This document shows positions 1-11,971 of a stretch of 64,000 nucleotides of DNA, piece after piece. The translations under genes and the position numbers were made by a program. Origin of the DNA: Lineus longissimus. Its lineage: Eukaryota; Nemertea; Pilidiophora; Heteronemertea; Lineidae. The notes below the pieces were generated by a model, which saw only the letters and a list, made by a program, of their open reading frames with translations, had not been told where the DNA came from and made no database searches. Where the stretch lies: contig NC_088319.1 in assembly GCF_910592395.1 (NCBI RefSeq), positions 2,540,001 through 2,604,000 on the forward strand, in the 5' to 3' direction. Each line of letters begins with the position of its first letter. The first letter of the stretch is position 1.

Positions 1-798
1 GAAACCAATACGAGAATGTAGAAGAAACAATCCGTGTTTATGACAGTAAGTTATTTTCAAAAGTTTTCCTCCGGATGTGGGGATTAATCTAAACTCTCTT
101 TCAAACAAAAAAGTGCTTTTTTTAAACTGATATATATATCAGGGGAAAAAGATGAAAAGAAGCAGTGGTAATACAGACTTTGATCCTATTCAACCGGTTC
201 GAAAGACTGAAAAAAGGGCCTCAAACTCTTTGGTGAACTAATGTCAATCCTCATCCCTACCATCACATTGTGAGCATTTCACACACGGCGTTAGACAACA
301 AATGTCTTGCGTGTAAAACGCTCTCTGACACGCAAATGCAGGAATGATCTTGTTCTTAGCTGTCGGTGCCCAATATTGATCTTCGTCCTTTCAACACCCG
401 TGAATTCCAGGGATTGATGATGCCAAGCTTGCTCTGGTGACTCTTGATTAGCCATTCTGTTTAACAAAATGTATCTTGCGAATTATTTCTGTCCGCCAAA
501 AATACCAGGTAAAATCCTGTTTTTGATTATTATAGACAGTTGTGCAAATATATTTTCTGCATCGAAAAGCTTTTTCAAAGTAAAAAGTATTGATTGAAAA
601 ATAACGATGTGATGACAGTATTGTTCCACCTGTTTTAATTTGGGCAAATATCGGTGCCCTTTTATGATTTGCCAGGCGAAGAAAATGACACATTTACAGA
701 TCCAATGTAATTGTCCGGCAGAGGCCTTTTGCCAGCGGATTTGGCTCACGTATGAATGAGCTTTGTTTAAGGAATTAATACCGAACTGGAGGTATCGG

Positions 799-910
799 TT
801 GTTGCACCAAAACAGCGAGGATTGGAGCTCAAATGTGGACCAAAACCAAGGCAGAGACGAGGTTTTCGCCAACAGTTCAGCTCCACCCGAGCGGTTCTGT
901 TGAGACAATC
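799..910. repeat. Hairpin element, family A, copy 1
   Basis: The two ends are inverted: the left arm holds ACCAAAACAGCGAGGATTGG and the right arm, read on the minus strand, holds the matching AACAGAACCGCTCGGGTGG. The same arrangement recurs at 23055-23193, so this is a dispersed non-autonomous inverted-repeat element. A related fragment with the core GGAGCTAAAATCGTGACC lies at about 4790-4830. Minus-strand frames through it are open by chance. Confidence 0.6.
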
Positions 911-1727
911 GGAGTTCAGGATTTTGATTCTCCGGGGTGAGGTCGATGAAGCAAATCACCAAAACGTGCTCAATACTAACAAAAACTATTTTGTTTCGAA
1001 ACCCAAGTAGCAATCTGTCGTCAATATAATCTATAGTCTCTGTGGAATAGAAGCCTGTTTATCTTTATAAAAAGGCCCCTATATCAGAATTGGCTATCAA
1101 GCGCTAGACAGGGTGTCGTACCGTCCTCCTATTGTCTTTTTGTATGATAAGTGTACAATGTAATACAACGTGCCATACCTTTTCAAGCCAGATGTACTCG
1201 CCCGCCTCGTTCGTTTTAGAAGCCTCTGAATATCCATATGTTGATAAATATATAACGCAAATGGGCTTTTGCTTGTGGCCAGAACGCAAGCCAAAATGTC
1301 TTCTAGCAAAATATGCAACATTTGAACACTGTATCAGAGATCGCGTTGGAAATATGTCCTTGTCAGTCAGAGGGCCGCGCCATGTAACTTGCTCGAATAT
1401 CCTCCAAGAGTCAATCATTTGAGTACAAAAGAGAAAATACAAGGCAATGTGCAGGTATGCACTGCCAAATATCCAAGTGACGAGTGGATGATCTTGATAA
1501 GCCATGCTTTGCAAGAAACTTATCAGCAGAATACGGTTCATTTTTTTTCAAAACGATTCACACTGGAATCTTAAAGCAAACTGATGAGCAGACTAAATGG
1601 TTATCCGAAATGCTATTTCAGCGACGTTTTTTTGGGGGGAAATAGAGAATTCTGTTGGTCAATTTCATCACTGAACATGCATCGTAGCACTCACAGGTCA
1701 GTCAATACGATTTACAAGGAAGGTTTT

Positions 1728-1928
1728 TTATGGTGTCTCCTCGCTGGCATTGACGATGCCCCTCTTCACAAGTTGTTGTTGGGACTTTTCAAGAATTGTG
1801 TTGTTGTGAAGATTATCAAGCACCTCAGGGACCACACGCCAGTTGTTGAGGCCCTCACACTTTTCGATCGATTTCAAGATCTTGCTCCTCGTTAATGACA
1901 TCATATTTGACACAGTAACATGACACAT
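1728..1928 (-). CDS. Candidate coding exon, helical, unrecognised
   Basis: Minus-strand frame of 66 codons from ATG to stop. Its composition is protein-like, with alternating charged and aliphatic residues (RSKILKSIEKC, then VVPEVLDNLHNNTIL, then QQQLVKR). That resembles the first helices of a death-fold or CARD domain, but only weakly, and a full domain of about 90 residues is not present. The plus strand is also open here. A possible weak acceptor precedes the ATG (GGAAGCAG) and no convincing donor follows. It could be a decayed exon or chance; no function is assigned. Confidence 0.22.
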   Translation of the reverse strand: MCHVTVSNMMSLTRSKILKSIEKCEGLNNWRVVPEVLDNLHNNTILEKSQQQLVKRGIVNASEETP

Positions 1929-2990
1929 TACGAACTGCTTCCAGAATACACAACACGGCGCATGCTGATCAGAAGGTCGAGGGTATTTTATATGCGATTC
2001 GGACGAGTCAGTTGTTGTGACAGGACATAAACCTCCGATCGCGAACTATAAAAATACATTTGACAAAAAGGAAAAGGCGGGTAATATAAGCATGATGACC
2101 AAACTGTCGACTACACAGTCACCTTCCACACTACAGTTAGTTTCAATCCTTTTGGATGTTGGGTCCGAAAGATCAAGAGAGAGAAACCAATTTTTTAAGA
2201 AATTGGCCCGGTAGGTTTTGCACAGCGGTCAAAAAGGCTAGTGACATTTACTTATGAAGCCGACAACAGAGTGAAATCTCGATGAGGACACTCGTTCTTA
2301 TAGCGTTTCCGAATCAATTATCGCATATAAGTACTAGTTTATAAGCGACGTATTGCATAATAGCGCGCTGAATGGTTGAATATTGATTTGTTTATAGTGA
2401 ACAGTATTCATTGAACAAGCACATGAAAAATCCGGAGAAGACATCAAATTCAGATAACGGGCACACGATCACCCGTATTTCAGATGGTGCTGTTGTAACG
2501 CCAACATCATATACTGTTTACATCATATATAACGCTTACTTAAAGTTTGGTGATGACACTGAAAGTGTAAATTCGAAGGCGATATGTCTCAGATGAACAT
2601 GAAAAACAAACTTAAAATTTGCCGAATTCTTCCCTGCACGTCCAACATTTTGACCAGAATCTCACAGAAAATAGCACTAACCTTGTCAAGTGCACCAACC
2701 ATTGGTACATTTCCAAAAAAGTACATGCACATGTATAAAGATACACACGCGATCCAGTCAAAAGAGGGGTCTACCCACCAATTGTTATTCTGTTGCTTCT
2801 TGAGCTTCTTAAAAACATTTGAGGGGTATTTCGGCCAACACGAATATGCGGCCCCGTAGAAGTTTTTTGGCAAAATGAAAAGCCACTAGTGGATATAAGA
2901 TTTTGAAAAACTTCCAAGGGTTTGTCCCCCGGAAATCACCGACGTTTCCCGAAGTGATTGTACCGCGCCAATAATTACCCGAACATATCC

Positions 2991-3141
2991 TTAAAGTCGC
3001 CTAGTAACTTCCAAGACGGGAAAATAATCTGCTAATTCACTGCGAAAAAGACTCGGATACTTTCCAATCTTCTTCACGTTGATGTCGGTTTCCTGGCTCG
3101 ATATATCAATAGGAGGCATAAGAGAATCTGGAGAAGAGCAG
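2991..3141 (-). CDS. Candidate terminal exon, unrecognised
   Basis: On the minus strand a good acceptor (pyrimidine tract then CTTTCCGACAG) opens a frame that runs 50 codons to TAA. The peptide starts CSSPDSLMPPIDISSQE and ends LADYFPVLEVTRRL, which has real-protein character. The frame needs two bases from the previous exon. The upstream candidate exon at 3284-3331 ends in phase 0, so the two do not join directly; an unseen exon, another gene or chance would explain that. Confidence 0.27.
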
Positions 3142-3283
3142 CTGTCGGAAAGCAGAAACTTATATCTTATATATGCTATATGATTGGGAGAGGATACAAA
3201 GAGGGAAACAAGAAATAGATGAGATGACTCAAACATCCAGAATCACAGCTCAGGGCCCGGCCATTCAAAACAAGGTTACTTAC

Positions 3284-3331
3284 ATGTACGCTGACGTTAT
3301 CTTTAACTCGGCTGCACTCTAAATGTCTTAA
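3284..3331 (-). CDS. Candidate 48-bp mini-exon
   Basis: It is bounded on the minus strand by an acceptor (TTATCTCCTTCAG) and a full-consensus donor (GTAAGT). Only one frame is open, phase 0 at both sides, giving 16 residues (LRHLECSRVKDNVSVH). The residues vaguely resemble the segment of IL-17 proteins where an Arg-rich strand leads to a cysteine, and it lies about 0.5 kb downstream of the exon candidate at 3824-4075. Splice evidence is good; the family assignment is weak. Confidence 0.3.
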
Positions 3332-3823
3332 CTGAAGGAGATAACGCCAGGTTAAGTTCGCACCAACGTTAGTAACAGAATTTGTTTGAACAACCAGAGC
3401 CAGGCAGCCTCGAATATAAACCAACAGATTACTTTTGCGGATTTCGCGAATAAACGCAACTCGCGAAGATAAAAATAGCCAAAAAACATTCAGGGAAAAA
3501 AAATAATGGGCTCTCGTAATCCACCAAAAGAAAAATCGCGATCTATTTTTCGGGGAAAAAGAAATTCACGGCATAGAGATACGACTGGAAAGTGTGATTC
3601 TCTCTATGTGATGCATCACAAATTAATCGATCTCATATCAGGTATGAGGAATAGATTACGGTTAGGTACTACTGCTGGTATACATGTATGTTATATGATT
3701 GCTTAGGTACTCATTTGCCTATCAGGCCGTTTACTCTAGATTGTCACGAGATGACTAGTCGCGTCTCTATTCTCTATTTACCAAGCCTAATTAGGATTCC
3801 ACCATGCTCTACGGAACAAGCCA

Positions 3824-4075
3824 TCAAAGAAGGGTGATATTCTTCACGACAACACGTGCCAATTTCCCATTACTATTATTGGTCTCTCGATCGATATGCA
3901 CTCGGGCCAAATCGTGAAAGAAAGCACTGTAAGTCCATTCGCAAATGTTTTTTTCCGAACAGTCTTGGAATTTGGAGCTCAATCTGCTGGTCAGGTTTAT
4001 AATTTGAAGATCGATTTTACAATTCGGCATCGGTTCTAATTCATGAAGTGAATATACTCTCAACAAGGCGGACAT
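3824..4075 (-). CDS. Candidate exon with faint IL-17-like motif
   Basis: Minus-strand frame of 83 codons starting at ATG. The central part has three cysteines and the run NICEWTYSAFFHDLARVH. IL-17 family proteins carry a C-P-W-x-Y segment followed by an aspartate and an arginine at similar spacing; here the proline is Glu and the downstream A-x-C-x-C cysteines are absent. If real, it would be part of a small secreted cytokine exon, with the mini-exon at 3284-3331 next. The missing hallmark cysteines argue against it, so it may equally be an unrelated or decayed sequence. Confidence 0.22.
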   Translation of the reverse strand: MSALLRVYSLHELEPMPNCKIDLQIINLTSRLSSKFQDCSEKNICEWTYSAFFHDLARVHIDRETNNSNGKLARVVVKNITLL

Positions 4076-4840
4076 ATTTTCGTGATTCCCGCATATTACT
4101 GTTCAACAGTCAACGACCAACGACAATCCCACTCGACAAAAAGTTATATTAATTCATATCAAAGACATTAAAAACCTTTTAGTTGATTATAAAGGCAGTT
4201 ATCGAGTAAACGGACATCATTAAAAATATCCATGGAATAAACACCTTTTCTAAATAAAACAGCAATTAATACGAATGACTCTGATGAGAGACAAAAACTA
4301 CATACAAATTTAGTTAGGCTATGAAGAATATAAGACCAGTAATGATAGATTTCATGGAGAAAAACGACGGAAAACACAAATTTAGAGGCAAAAATAAGGA
4401 TCGCATTGTGAACCATAGAATAAATTGCAAACGTAACACCGATATATGACAATTTCAAGCCGCTGCCTTTCCCTGTTCTGCGCGGAATCCAAGTGACTAA
4501 TTAAATGTTATTTCTCTCCGTTTCTTCCTCTCTTGCCCCAGTACGAGTGGTCACAATATTTCACCAAGAGAATGATAGCACCGTACATAAATTTTGTCAC
4601 TTTGAGAGAAAATGGAATTTTTTTGGCTTGCCTGTAATTCATTGTTAACTGGTCAATTGGCTTAACCTCTAGAGCATTAGCAGGAGACGACATTAGAAAA
4701 AACGACAGGTTTTATTGTGAGTAGCGTCTACAAGGACGTTTGGCAAGATACAGAGTGTGTCGCAATCATGCACCATACAACAGCCTAAATGGAGCTAAAA
4801 TCGTGACCAAAACCGAGGCGGACAGTACCGTATCGATTCC

Positions 4841-5284
4841 GAGACAAGACCACCATTGATTTTTTAAGCCTTTTAGCGGTTGAATTGTCAATGTTTGACC
4901 GCGACGCATCAAATACTGCGTGTGGTTGTGAATCTGAAATTTTGATATGATATTCCGGACAGTATGGCAAGTAAATGGTGAAAAGTAAACTGGTAGTTGA
5001 CCACGGAAATTTTTTGATAATCGACAAATTAGACAGACATTGATATTTCCACTCTTTTCAGCCAACTGGTAGAAAAATCTCAAAACACGCCCCCTATTAC
5101 CCAATTAGCAAAATTCGAAATTAATTTTTTCATCATATAATTTCTTTATATCTGTAGACTTGCCACAGAAAATATTTTTTCAATACCTCTCCAAATATGT
5201 ACTTGAGAGTTAAAAACATGCACTCGTCTAATTGATAGGCCTCGACCCTCCAACCTATGAATATTCAATGATGGTTTTGTCTCT
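4841..5284. mobile_element. 444-bp inverted-repeat element, copy 1
   Basis: Starts GAGACAAGACCACCATTGAT and ends with the inverse of it (…TTTTGTCTC). A nearly identical copy of the same length lies at 35093-35536. No transposase is encoded; the element appears non-autonomous. Two overlapping minus-strand frames are open in both copies, but the differences are not restricted to third codon positions, so coding is doubtful. A fragment of hairpin family A abuts the left end. Confidence 0.75.
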
Positions 5285-6700
5285 TCCTAAAGCCAAAATG
5301 CGGGTCAAGGTATCAATCGTGCCAGAGGAAGGATAGCATAAAAAATCCAAGCAAAGCATTAGGTTTCTTAAGGATTGACCATAGGCGCCACCATTTAGGC
5401 TGGAACTTGAAATCCGAAAGTAATTAGAACTTTTTCAGAGCGAATTGAATATCAATTTCAAGGGTGCACGGAGTCTGTTCTTTGATTTCCAATGAACAGA
5501 TTTTCAGTCTTGAAATTCGCTTTTTATTTCATTTTGCAGGAATTCTGACTACTTTAGGATTTTAGGTTCTAACCGTGGGGCGTAAGCCACGCGTCTCTTG
5601 GTGTAGAGGGCCTTCTTTATGTAACTGATACCTCTGCCCACCATGAGCCAGAAGATTAGACAAGTGTTGATTTTCCTCGTCCCTATGGGCTTCGATCGCC
5701 GCTGCTAAAAACATCATTTTTAAGGGAGGTAGCCGGCATTATAAAAAAGATATTTTGTAAATTTTTATTGCTAGACAATTTTGGTACGACCTTGTACGGC
5801 AACATGTCACTCCTCTCTTGAAGATTAAATTCGCTTCCGCGTCAGGAGAGGGACATTTTTGAAGCTAAGGACAATGCCCTGCCTTTACTGTTCAATATCT
5901 TTAAAACAGCCTGGTAAAACCATGCGCCTTCCTGCGAAATCTTGTGATATTTGAGTGGTCGATCTCTCCTTTCAACGAAGCAACAATCCAACCTTGTGTC
6001 AGGAATTGGCGAAGATCTAAAATTGCTAGGTACGAGGCTGTCTTTGCAAACTTAAAGTCATTTTTGAAACGGAAGCAGAACTCGAGTTGAATATGTCAAA
6101 CTCTTTGACACGCGCCCTTTTTCTGTTAAGACTTCTAGGGAACCCACTTATTTCATTAGACATGATAGACGCACTTTACCACGATTACATCGATGGTTAC
6201 CCTGGATAAGGATATGATTGTCGTTGGATGAAAGATACACCTGAGATCGGAGGTGGGAGAACAACTTGATATTTAGCTCCGGGGAAGAGAATGTGACCAA
6301 ACATTCTTTCAAGTCGTTAACCTTAGGGATGTAACGGGGGAAGATCGTGCAGAATTATAAGATAAGTTTAAAGGGGTACACCATTCGTAATTACTGGTAG
6401 TCCAGGAAAAGAAATTGAAATTGAAATGCTGCTACACCGTAGTATGCCGTACTGCGAGGTTATCATGAACATGAATTTGTTAAACCGGGAATTTATTATA
6501 TTTGTATATCTATCTACAAAACGGCAGTGGTAAAAGTTATGTCTGGTTTAATATATTTCGATCGATTGAGCCAATAAGTCTATCGATCGATATATTTCTG
6601 GGGGGAAACATTTCATGTTAAAAAAATCACAAACATATTTGTAGTGACGAATCTTCCTCGGATTTCCATGGCTAACTATTTTGATTGATCCGAGACTTAG
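5285..6700. other. No gene seen
   Basis: About 1.4 kb without a reading frame of 60 codons on either strand, a recognisable RNA or a clear repeat. It holds only AT-rich unique-looking sequence. Confidence 0.6.
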
Positions 6701-6718
6701 CATGTACATAAACCTTCA

Positions 6719-6925
6719 CCACCATCACTATTTCCTCCCGACATGCAGGACATACCAGATGAAACAAACTCGTTAATAACATGGAAGTGTGTTTGGGGTC
6801 ATAGATCGCCCATGTCCATTCCATTGATCTCCGCGACCAAATCACCACCCGGCAAACCATTATTGCTTCTAAATTGTTTACCCCGTGGTGCGGCATCTAT
6901 GATGGCGATGACCCTGCGTCCTTCA
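6719..6925 (-). pseudogene. PDZ-domain exon remnant, frameshifted
   Basis: Read on the minus strand, the frame gives VIAIIDAAPRG, then NGLPGGDLVAEINGMDMGDL and a stop. This matches the middle of a PDZ domain: the strand before the helix, the G-L-x-x-G-D turn and the conserved (V/I)NG. After a one-base shift another frame continues with PKHTSMLLTSLFHL and ends EEIVMVVKVYV, the expected second helix and last strand. PDZ domains bind C-terminal peptides in scaffold proteins. A possible acceptor (CATCTGTGAAG) precedes it. The in-frame stop and shift suggest a decayed exon or a sequence error; the parent gene cannot be named. Confidence 0.45.
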
Positions 6926-7099
6926 CAGATGGTACAGACAGGGATCCGGGCAGTCGAAGAAGTAGCACTCAGAGATATATAAATACAGAGAAGGCTGCTT
7001 CTAAAAGCATGAATTAGGCGACGAGGTATTGGCTGCTTTTCTACCAATAACTTGGAACAAGGGCTCGTGCTTCCTAACAATACATCTGAAACCATGGCT

Positions 7100-8100
7100 A
7101 TATATTAAAAGGAAAACTGGATCCGATTGACTTAAACTACCCAAGGCCACCCCTCCCTAATTTAAAATGCTGCCCGAAAAGTTTTAATGTTTTAGTCTTC
7201 TGATTTTTGTCAAAGAGTTTTCACCTATTTTCTTTCCGATCTCCCATCAGCTTTCAATGTCCAGTTGCCTGAAAGCTTCAAATGTAACACTATTTCTAGG
7301 AATACATGGTTTACATCAAATAACCCACACTTAAAGGTTGAAAAAAGAAATTCATAAAGTTAAATCGGCTCAATATCAACAGTGACAGGGCACAATTAGC
7401 TTTTCGTCTTGGGAAGAGGCGCCATTAAAAAAATTTCCCTCCGATGAAAAAGGAGTTTGGGGAAGGGTGGGATGCGTTCCTCCTCCTAAATACACCACTA
7501 CTCTGCTAAGGATGAGCATGAAAACGTCATATTTTGCGTGAATCCGCCGACTGCATAGTTTTAGAGCGTTTTTGGCGAAATTTGATGCAAGTCACGCAAC
7601 GGAGTCAAGTTTTTATTTTTTCAAGTTGTTTTTTCCGCGATTATCTTTTCGGCAAGCTTGGTTATTTTGATGATAAGTCACTTATCAGGCTCTTTTAAAT
7701 TGCTATATTGCTGAACTGTGAATAAGTTGTGAACACATGCCCGGCAATATATCGCTGTCCAATATGGACCAGCCAAATTCGACGATAAACCTCGTCCACA
7801 GAATGCGTATATCAAATTTTGGCGTGCTTGATGTGGTCAACATTGCTGAAAATATAGCTACTGACCACGCCTAATTGGATACATCTGATAGTATGATACT
7901 ATATATATATATAAAGGATGGTACAAACAGTACCAGGGGGATTGGCCGGTTGCGGATTTACTGGATCGCGTTTTCATAATTGGATAATCCTATGCAAAAA
8001 GGGTCATCGGAAGGCTCTCTGGGGAGAAGTGTTGGCTGGAAGTAGAGTACAGCTGCTTGTAAAGTGGTACAGTTATAGCCCGGTAGAAATATAACATGTG
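7100..8100. other. No gene seen
   Basis: No supported exon. A short (AT)n tract sits near 7896-7912; the rest looks unique and non-coding. Confidence 0.5.
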
Positions 8101-8112
8101 TTCTTAACACCT

Positions 8113-8205
8113 CCTGCTTAGAGTTTCCCGCCACTGCTGGTGTTCGAATCGGGGACCTCTTCACTGTTAGATCGCTATCTTATCCAATGTTCCACTGCGG
8201 CTCCT
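8113..8205 (-). repeat. tRNA-derived SINE head
   Basis: Read on the minus strand there is an A-box-like stretch (GTGGAACATTGGATAAGA) and, about 40 bases on, a B-box-like CCCGATTCGAACACC. These are the internal RNA polymerase III promoter elements of a tRNA. The acceptor and anticodon stems do not pair well, so this is more likely a tRNA-derived SINE head or tRNA pseudogene than a working tRNA. Confidence 0.45.
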
Positions 8206-9170
8206 TAAAGTTACAATACCGGTACACGATTCAGGGAGGAAGATCTAAACTGTAACCTATCTCCCTAAAAAATATTCCGCGTTTACAAAAGAAGCAAACT
8301 CATTACATATAGCAAAGGCTCTTCTTTCTCTCCAATAACCTAATGGCTAGCCCTTGGCAACCTTGACCAGACATCGACTGCGTACACTGATCCTTCTGCA
8401 TACGTATATACCCCGCTAAAAATCTTCTGGCATTTACCGATCGCTCCGTACAAATTGACCAACCATTTCGGGCTCTTTGACGACCTTTTTTTCATCAAGC
8501 CATCATCATAGAATGGTTGTTTACAGAGGACGGATTAGGAAAGGACGATAAAAACCTCTTTCTTTGATATCATATAACTATTGACCTGCCCTAGGGAAGT
8601 AGTTCGTTTGTGCTGATTGCTTTTTGGGCTGACATTTGAATCGGTGTTAGGGAAAGTGATGGCCCGTATGAAGACGAGGCGTCATCCGTAGACGGCATTT
8701 GGGTCTCCTTAAACTTCATTAGAAGCTTGAAACGTCGCTTAGTATGTGCCGCCCCCTTCCCGATTCAAGCAGTATGGGTAGAACTTCTCCCGTATGGATC
8801 GTGTCCATACTGATACGTTGCTTGCCATTAGGGAGTTTCAGCAGGGGTGAATTTCACGCTTGTATGACGTATCCGTATCGGTTTTACGTATGACCGCCAG
8901 ACAAATTAGGTCACATCACACGTAAAATCGATATGGATAATTCATACGGGAGAGATTTTTTCTTTGCTGAAACTCGCTTATGTATTATAGGTATAATAAC
9001 CCGGTACAAACTTCATAAAAACCCATTATTTTATTCTAAACATTATATCCCTTAAAATCTCAGGCCTATCCTATCATAATATTCCATTGACCATTTAACA
9101 GATGTTGCGATTATACGCAAATATCGGTCGTTGCGAGTATAGCGTCTGATTTCGCGCGGTGGTCCATCCA

Positions 9171-9389
9171 CGGTGGGTAAAGGTAGGCCCTATTGGTTTA
9201 CCTCTGCAACACAATAGAAACAAGGCCCTCCCATTACAGTTTTGGAGGGGTACAATCGGATAAAAATAATAAATGCGGGCCTTACGTCCCTCAAAATGAA
9301 CAAATCTTTGGTATGTTTCTTTTGTGTCGTCATTTCCTCTCGAGGTAAGCACGTACATTTCTTAGGCAAACCGATACCTTTAGCCACCG
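9171..9389. mobile_element. Short inverted-repeat element, family D, copy 1
   Basis: Left end CGGTGGGTAAAGGTA; right end, read on the minus strand, CGGTGGCTAAAGGTATCGG. A second copy at 25189-25400 is highly similar throughout. About 0.2 kb long with no coding capacity, it is a MITE-type element. Short frames on both strands are by-products. Confidence 0.7.
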
Positions 9390-9489
9390 TGATAACTGCA
9401 ATTCTCATCAACAGTATACTAACATACGACCAGCATTGAGTCATGTCGCGACCACCAGTTCTGAAGTATTCTTCCTCCATCATTGTTCC

Positions 9490-11960
9490 ACCCTTGGATA
9501 TGATCCGAACGGCATGAAAAAAACCATACTATTAGATAACTGCATCATGTCCGCAGCAGCGTTTGGGAATAGGTAACGACCGGAAGTCTAGCTGTTGCCG
9601 GAAACCAAATGAGTTCGCTAGACCATTACAGGTATAATCTGGTCGCCTTTTACGACTGCCCAACGCGGATCGGACGCGCGCCCTGTTTTTATCATATTTA
9701 TCAACGCTTTCGTCATTTTTAGAAAAGAAGACAATTGTGAAGCGTCGACGAAGATGTATGGGCTTTTTATCTAAACGTTTGCTTTTGTCACTAAATGTAC
9801 ATTATTGTGCGCTATTTTTTCAATCCATCGTTGAGTAGAATGATAGGGTCAATAAGAGTCATGCAAGAACCAGTAAGATATCTCCACATAAGCACTCCAC
9901 GCTGCATATCACTAAAATGTGAAATGTTCCTGAGCACCATGACGTAAAAATGACGGCATTGCGTATGTTAGACTACGCGGTATAAAATACTTCTCCGGGA
10001 TGATGTGGCATTTCTGAGAAAAGCTTTTCACTTTCCCTCCGCAAGAAACAACTAGGCATTAATAAAAACAAAGACATTGTGAATGGTACACGGCGAAGAA
10101 TACTTATCGGGGATAGTGTAGGATGTGGCATTTTGAGGACGAGCCATTCTCGCCTTCCCCTCATGAGCTTTGAGAAATCGTGTTTTCTTGCGACGAAAAC
10201 TGAGCGCCTTACGACAAAATTCCACCAGCCTATCAGCAAAAATATACAGCTATCAGCTGTGTCATCTGGGATGCCTACCCTGAATTGTTTTCAAACGAAT
10301 TGATGATCGCGTCGCGTGTCGCTGCATCTTGCAGTTGGCGACCTATCACATTACAACAAACAGGGAGATAAGCAGACGTTTTCTTAGAGCAGTAAAAAGA
10401 TAACGACACCCATTTATCATGTTGTCGTAAACACGGTAAATTTCGCATTATTCTCCATCTTTGCCGTGTTTACTCCTTGGGCGTTTTTTGCGTGCCGTGC
10501 CGACGATAGTGCGACAAAAGGGGTTGTTCTCTTGTCGATTTTGTCTTCGACCAAGGAGCATAAGGATTCACGCCTGGGTGGGTTTATTTCAGGGCCAAAA
10601 ATTGCCATCAGTGTTCGAGCAGTCAACGCTTCAAATCGAGATCGCGTGGTTTTTAAATTGAACTGAGATAAGTTAGTCAAAATAGTGGTCGATTGTCCGA
10701 TTAAGATGTTAAATTATGCTGATTGCATTGGGCCGTGCACACTGTGACGCCATCTGTCACGTGGTGTCCTTGAAACAGCTAAGGCTTATGAATAAAAACT
10801 TTTTCGCGCCTTAAGTTTTTTTTTACCGCAATAAAGTAAAGAGACAAATTCAACAACTTCAGCAACCAATTTACAGAACTAAGTTGCACCACGTAGAAAT
10901 GGCCATCTAGAATACATAAGTATAGAATGTAGAAGAGCATAACTTATACTTTAAAATACTTGAAGATACTTTTAAATTTGTGATAATCTTTTCTCCCATC
11001 CTTCAAGACAAATTACTTTTCCAGTAGATTGACTTTTATCAAGTGGAAATATCCTTAATACTGTTACCTAGCTTAACCTTTATCAGTGAAAAGCAGCGGC
11101 GATAAAACTCACATCAGCGCATTATCGCGTATAGCAATGACAATAAGGAGCGCTCCGGTTACTTTTTCTATTACTTGAGACCCTTTCGAGCGTATAAACG
11201 CCAAAATGGCCATATATATGTAAATTCAATGAAGAAATGAACCTGATTTGAATAATTGAGTTTATTTTCCTCCCTAACTCATTTATCATTTTTCCATTAG
11301 TCGGTCATTGGGTTGACTGTCGTTGAGAGAGGCTCGCGTGTTGACAGAAGCAGTGTGACAACACTGGGTAACGAGCCTAGCACTTTGGGGCCGTCCATTT
11401 AGTGCGTAATCATAATTTCCCCCCGAACGCATGCAGAAGTTAGAGCAGATGAAAGAAGGTTTTCTGGCCTAAAGAAGTTTGTTTACAGTCGCCCAAGACA
11501 CCTCCGTCTTCCTTAATCCTGTTTTTTAAAACTATTCTGGTGTTAATTCGGATCTACCGCAACAAGAGATATCTTCTCATGCTGTTATACTACTAATTTT
11601 CAGAAACGACAAAAGCGACGTACGGTACCTTGACCGAAAGTTACATTCCGTCTGAAAAGAATTCATTGCATATAAAAGTCGGAACGCTGTGGGGGGTTGA
11701 TAGATCAAGTAGAGAAATGACACTTCACAATGTAATTAAAACACGGATTCCCACAGAAAAGAGTCCGAACCAGTCAAGGCAATGTTTGATTAAAAACAAC
11801 TATAATTTATTGCTGGCAGGTCCTCCATCAAAGTGGCAACCACACAGAAAATTCTCAACGAACTCAACATCATGGTGATCTGAAGCTTGTGTGAAATAAA
11901 TATGTCGCTCTATTTCACACAAGGTTCATATCGCCATAGCCTGGCTATTATAGGCGTTAA
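9490..11960. other. No gene seen
   Basis: Several overlapping short frames occur near 10.0-10.7 kb on both strands, none with a recognisable domain, start context or splice border. A pair of inverted TAAACACGG motifs sits near 10430-10470. Nothing else is supported. Confidence 0.5.
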
Positions 11961-11971
11961 AAAATCCTCGC

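Noticed and set aside
483-1013. 176-codon minus-strand frame
   Set aside because: It crosses hairpin family A, has no domain or start context, and its residues in the repeat part are those of the repeat seen at 23 kb.
1104-1541. 145-codon minus-strand frame and an overlapping plus-strand frame
   Set aside because: Both strands are open, neither has a recognisable motif or splice border, and composition does not favour one of them.
4168-4458. 96-codon minus-strand frame that looks like a signal peptide start
   Set aside because: The first codon is TTG, not ATG, and no acceptor or promoter supports it.
9242-9439. Plus-strand frame with hydrophobic cysteine-containing start, similar to one at 25250
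   Set aside because: The similarity is explained by the family D element in which both lie; the frame is not preserved outside it.
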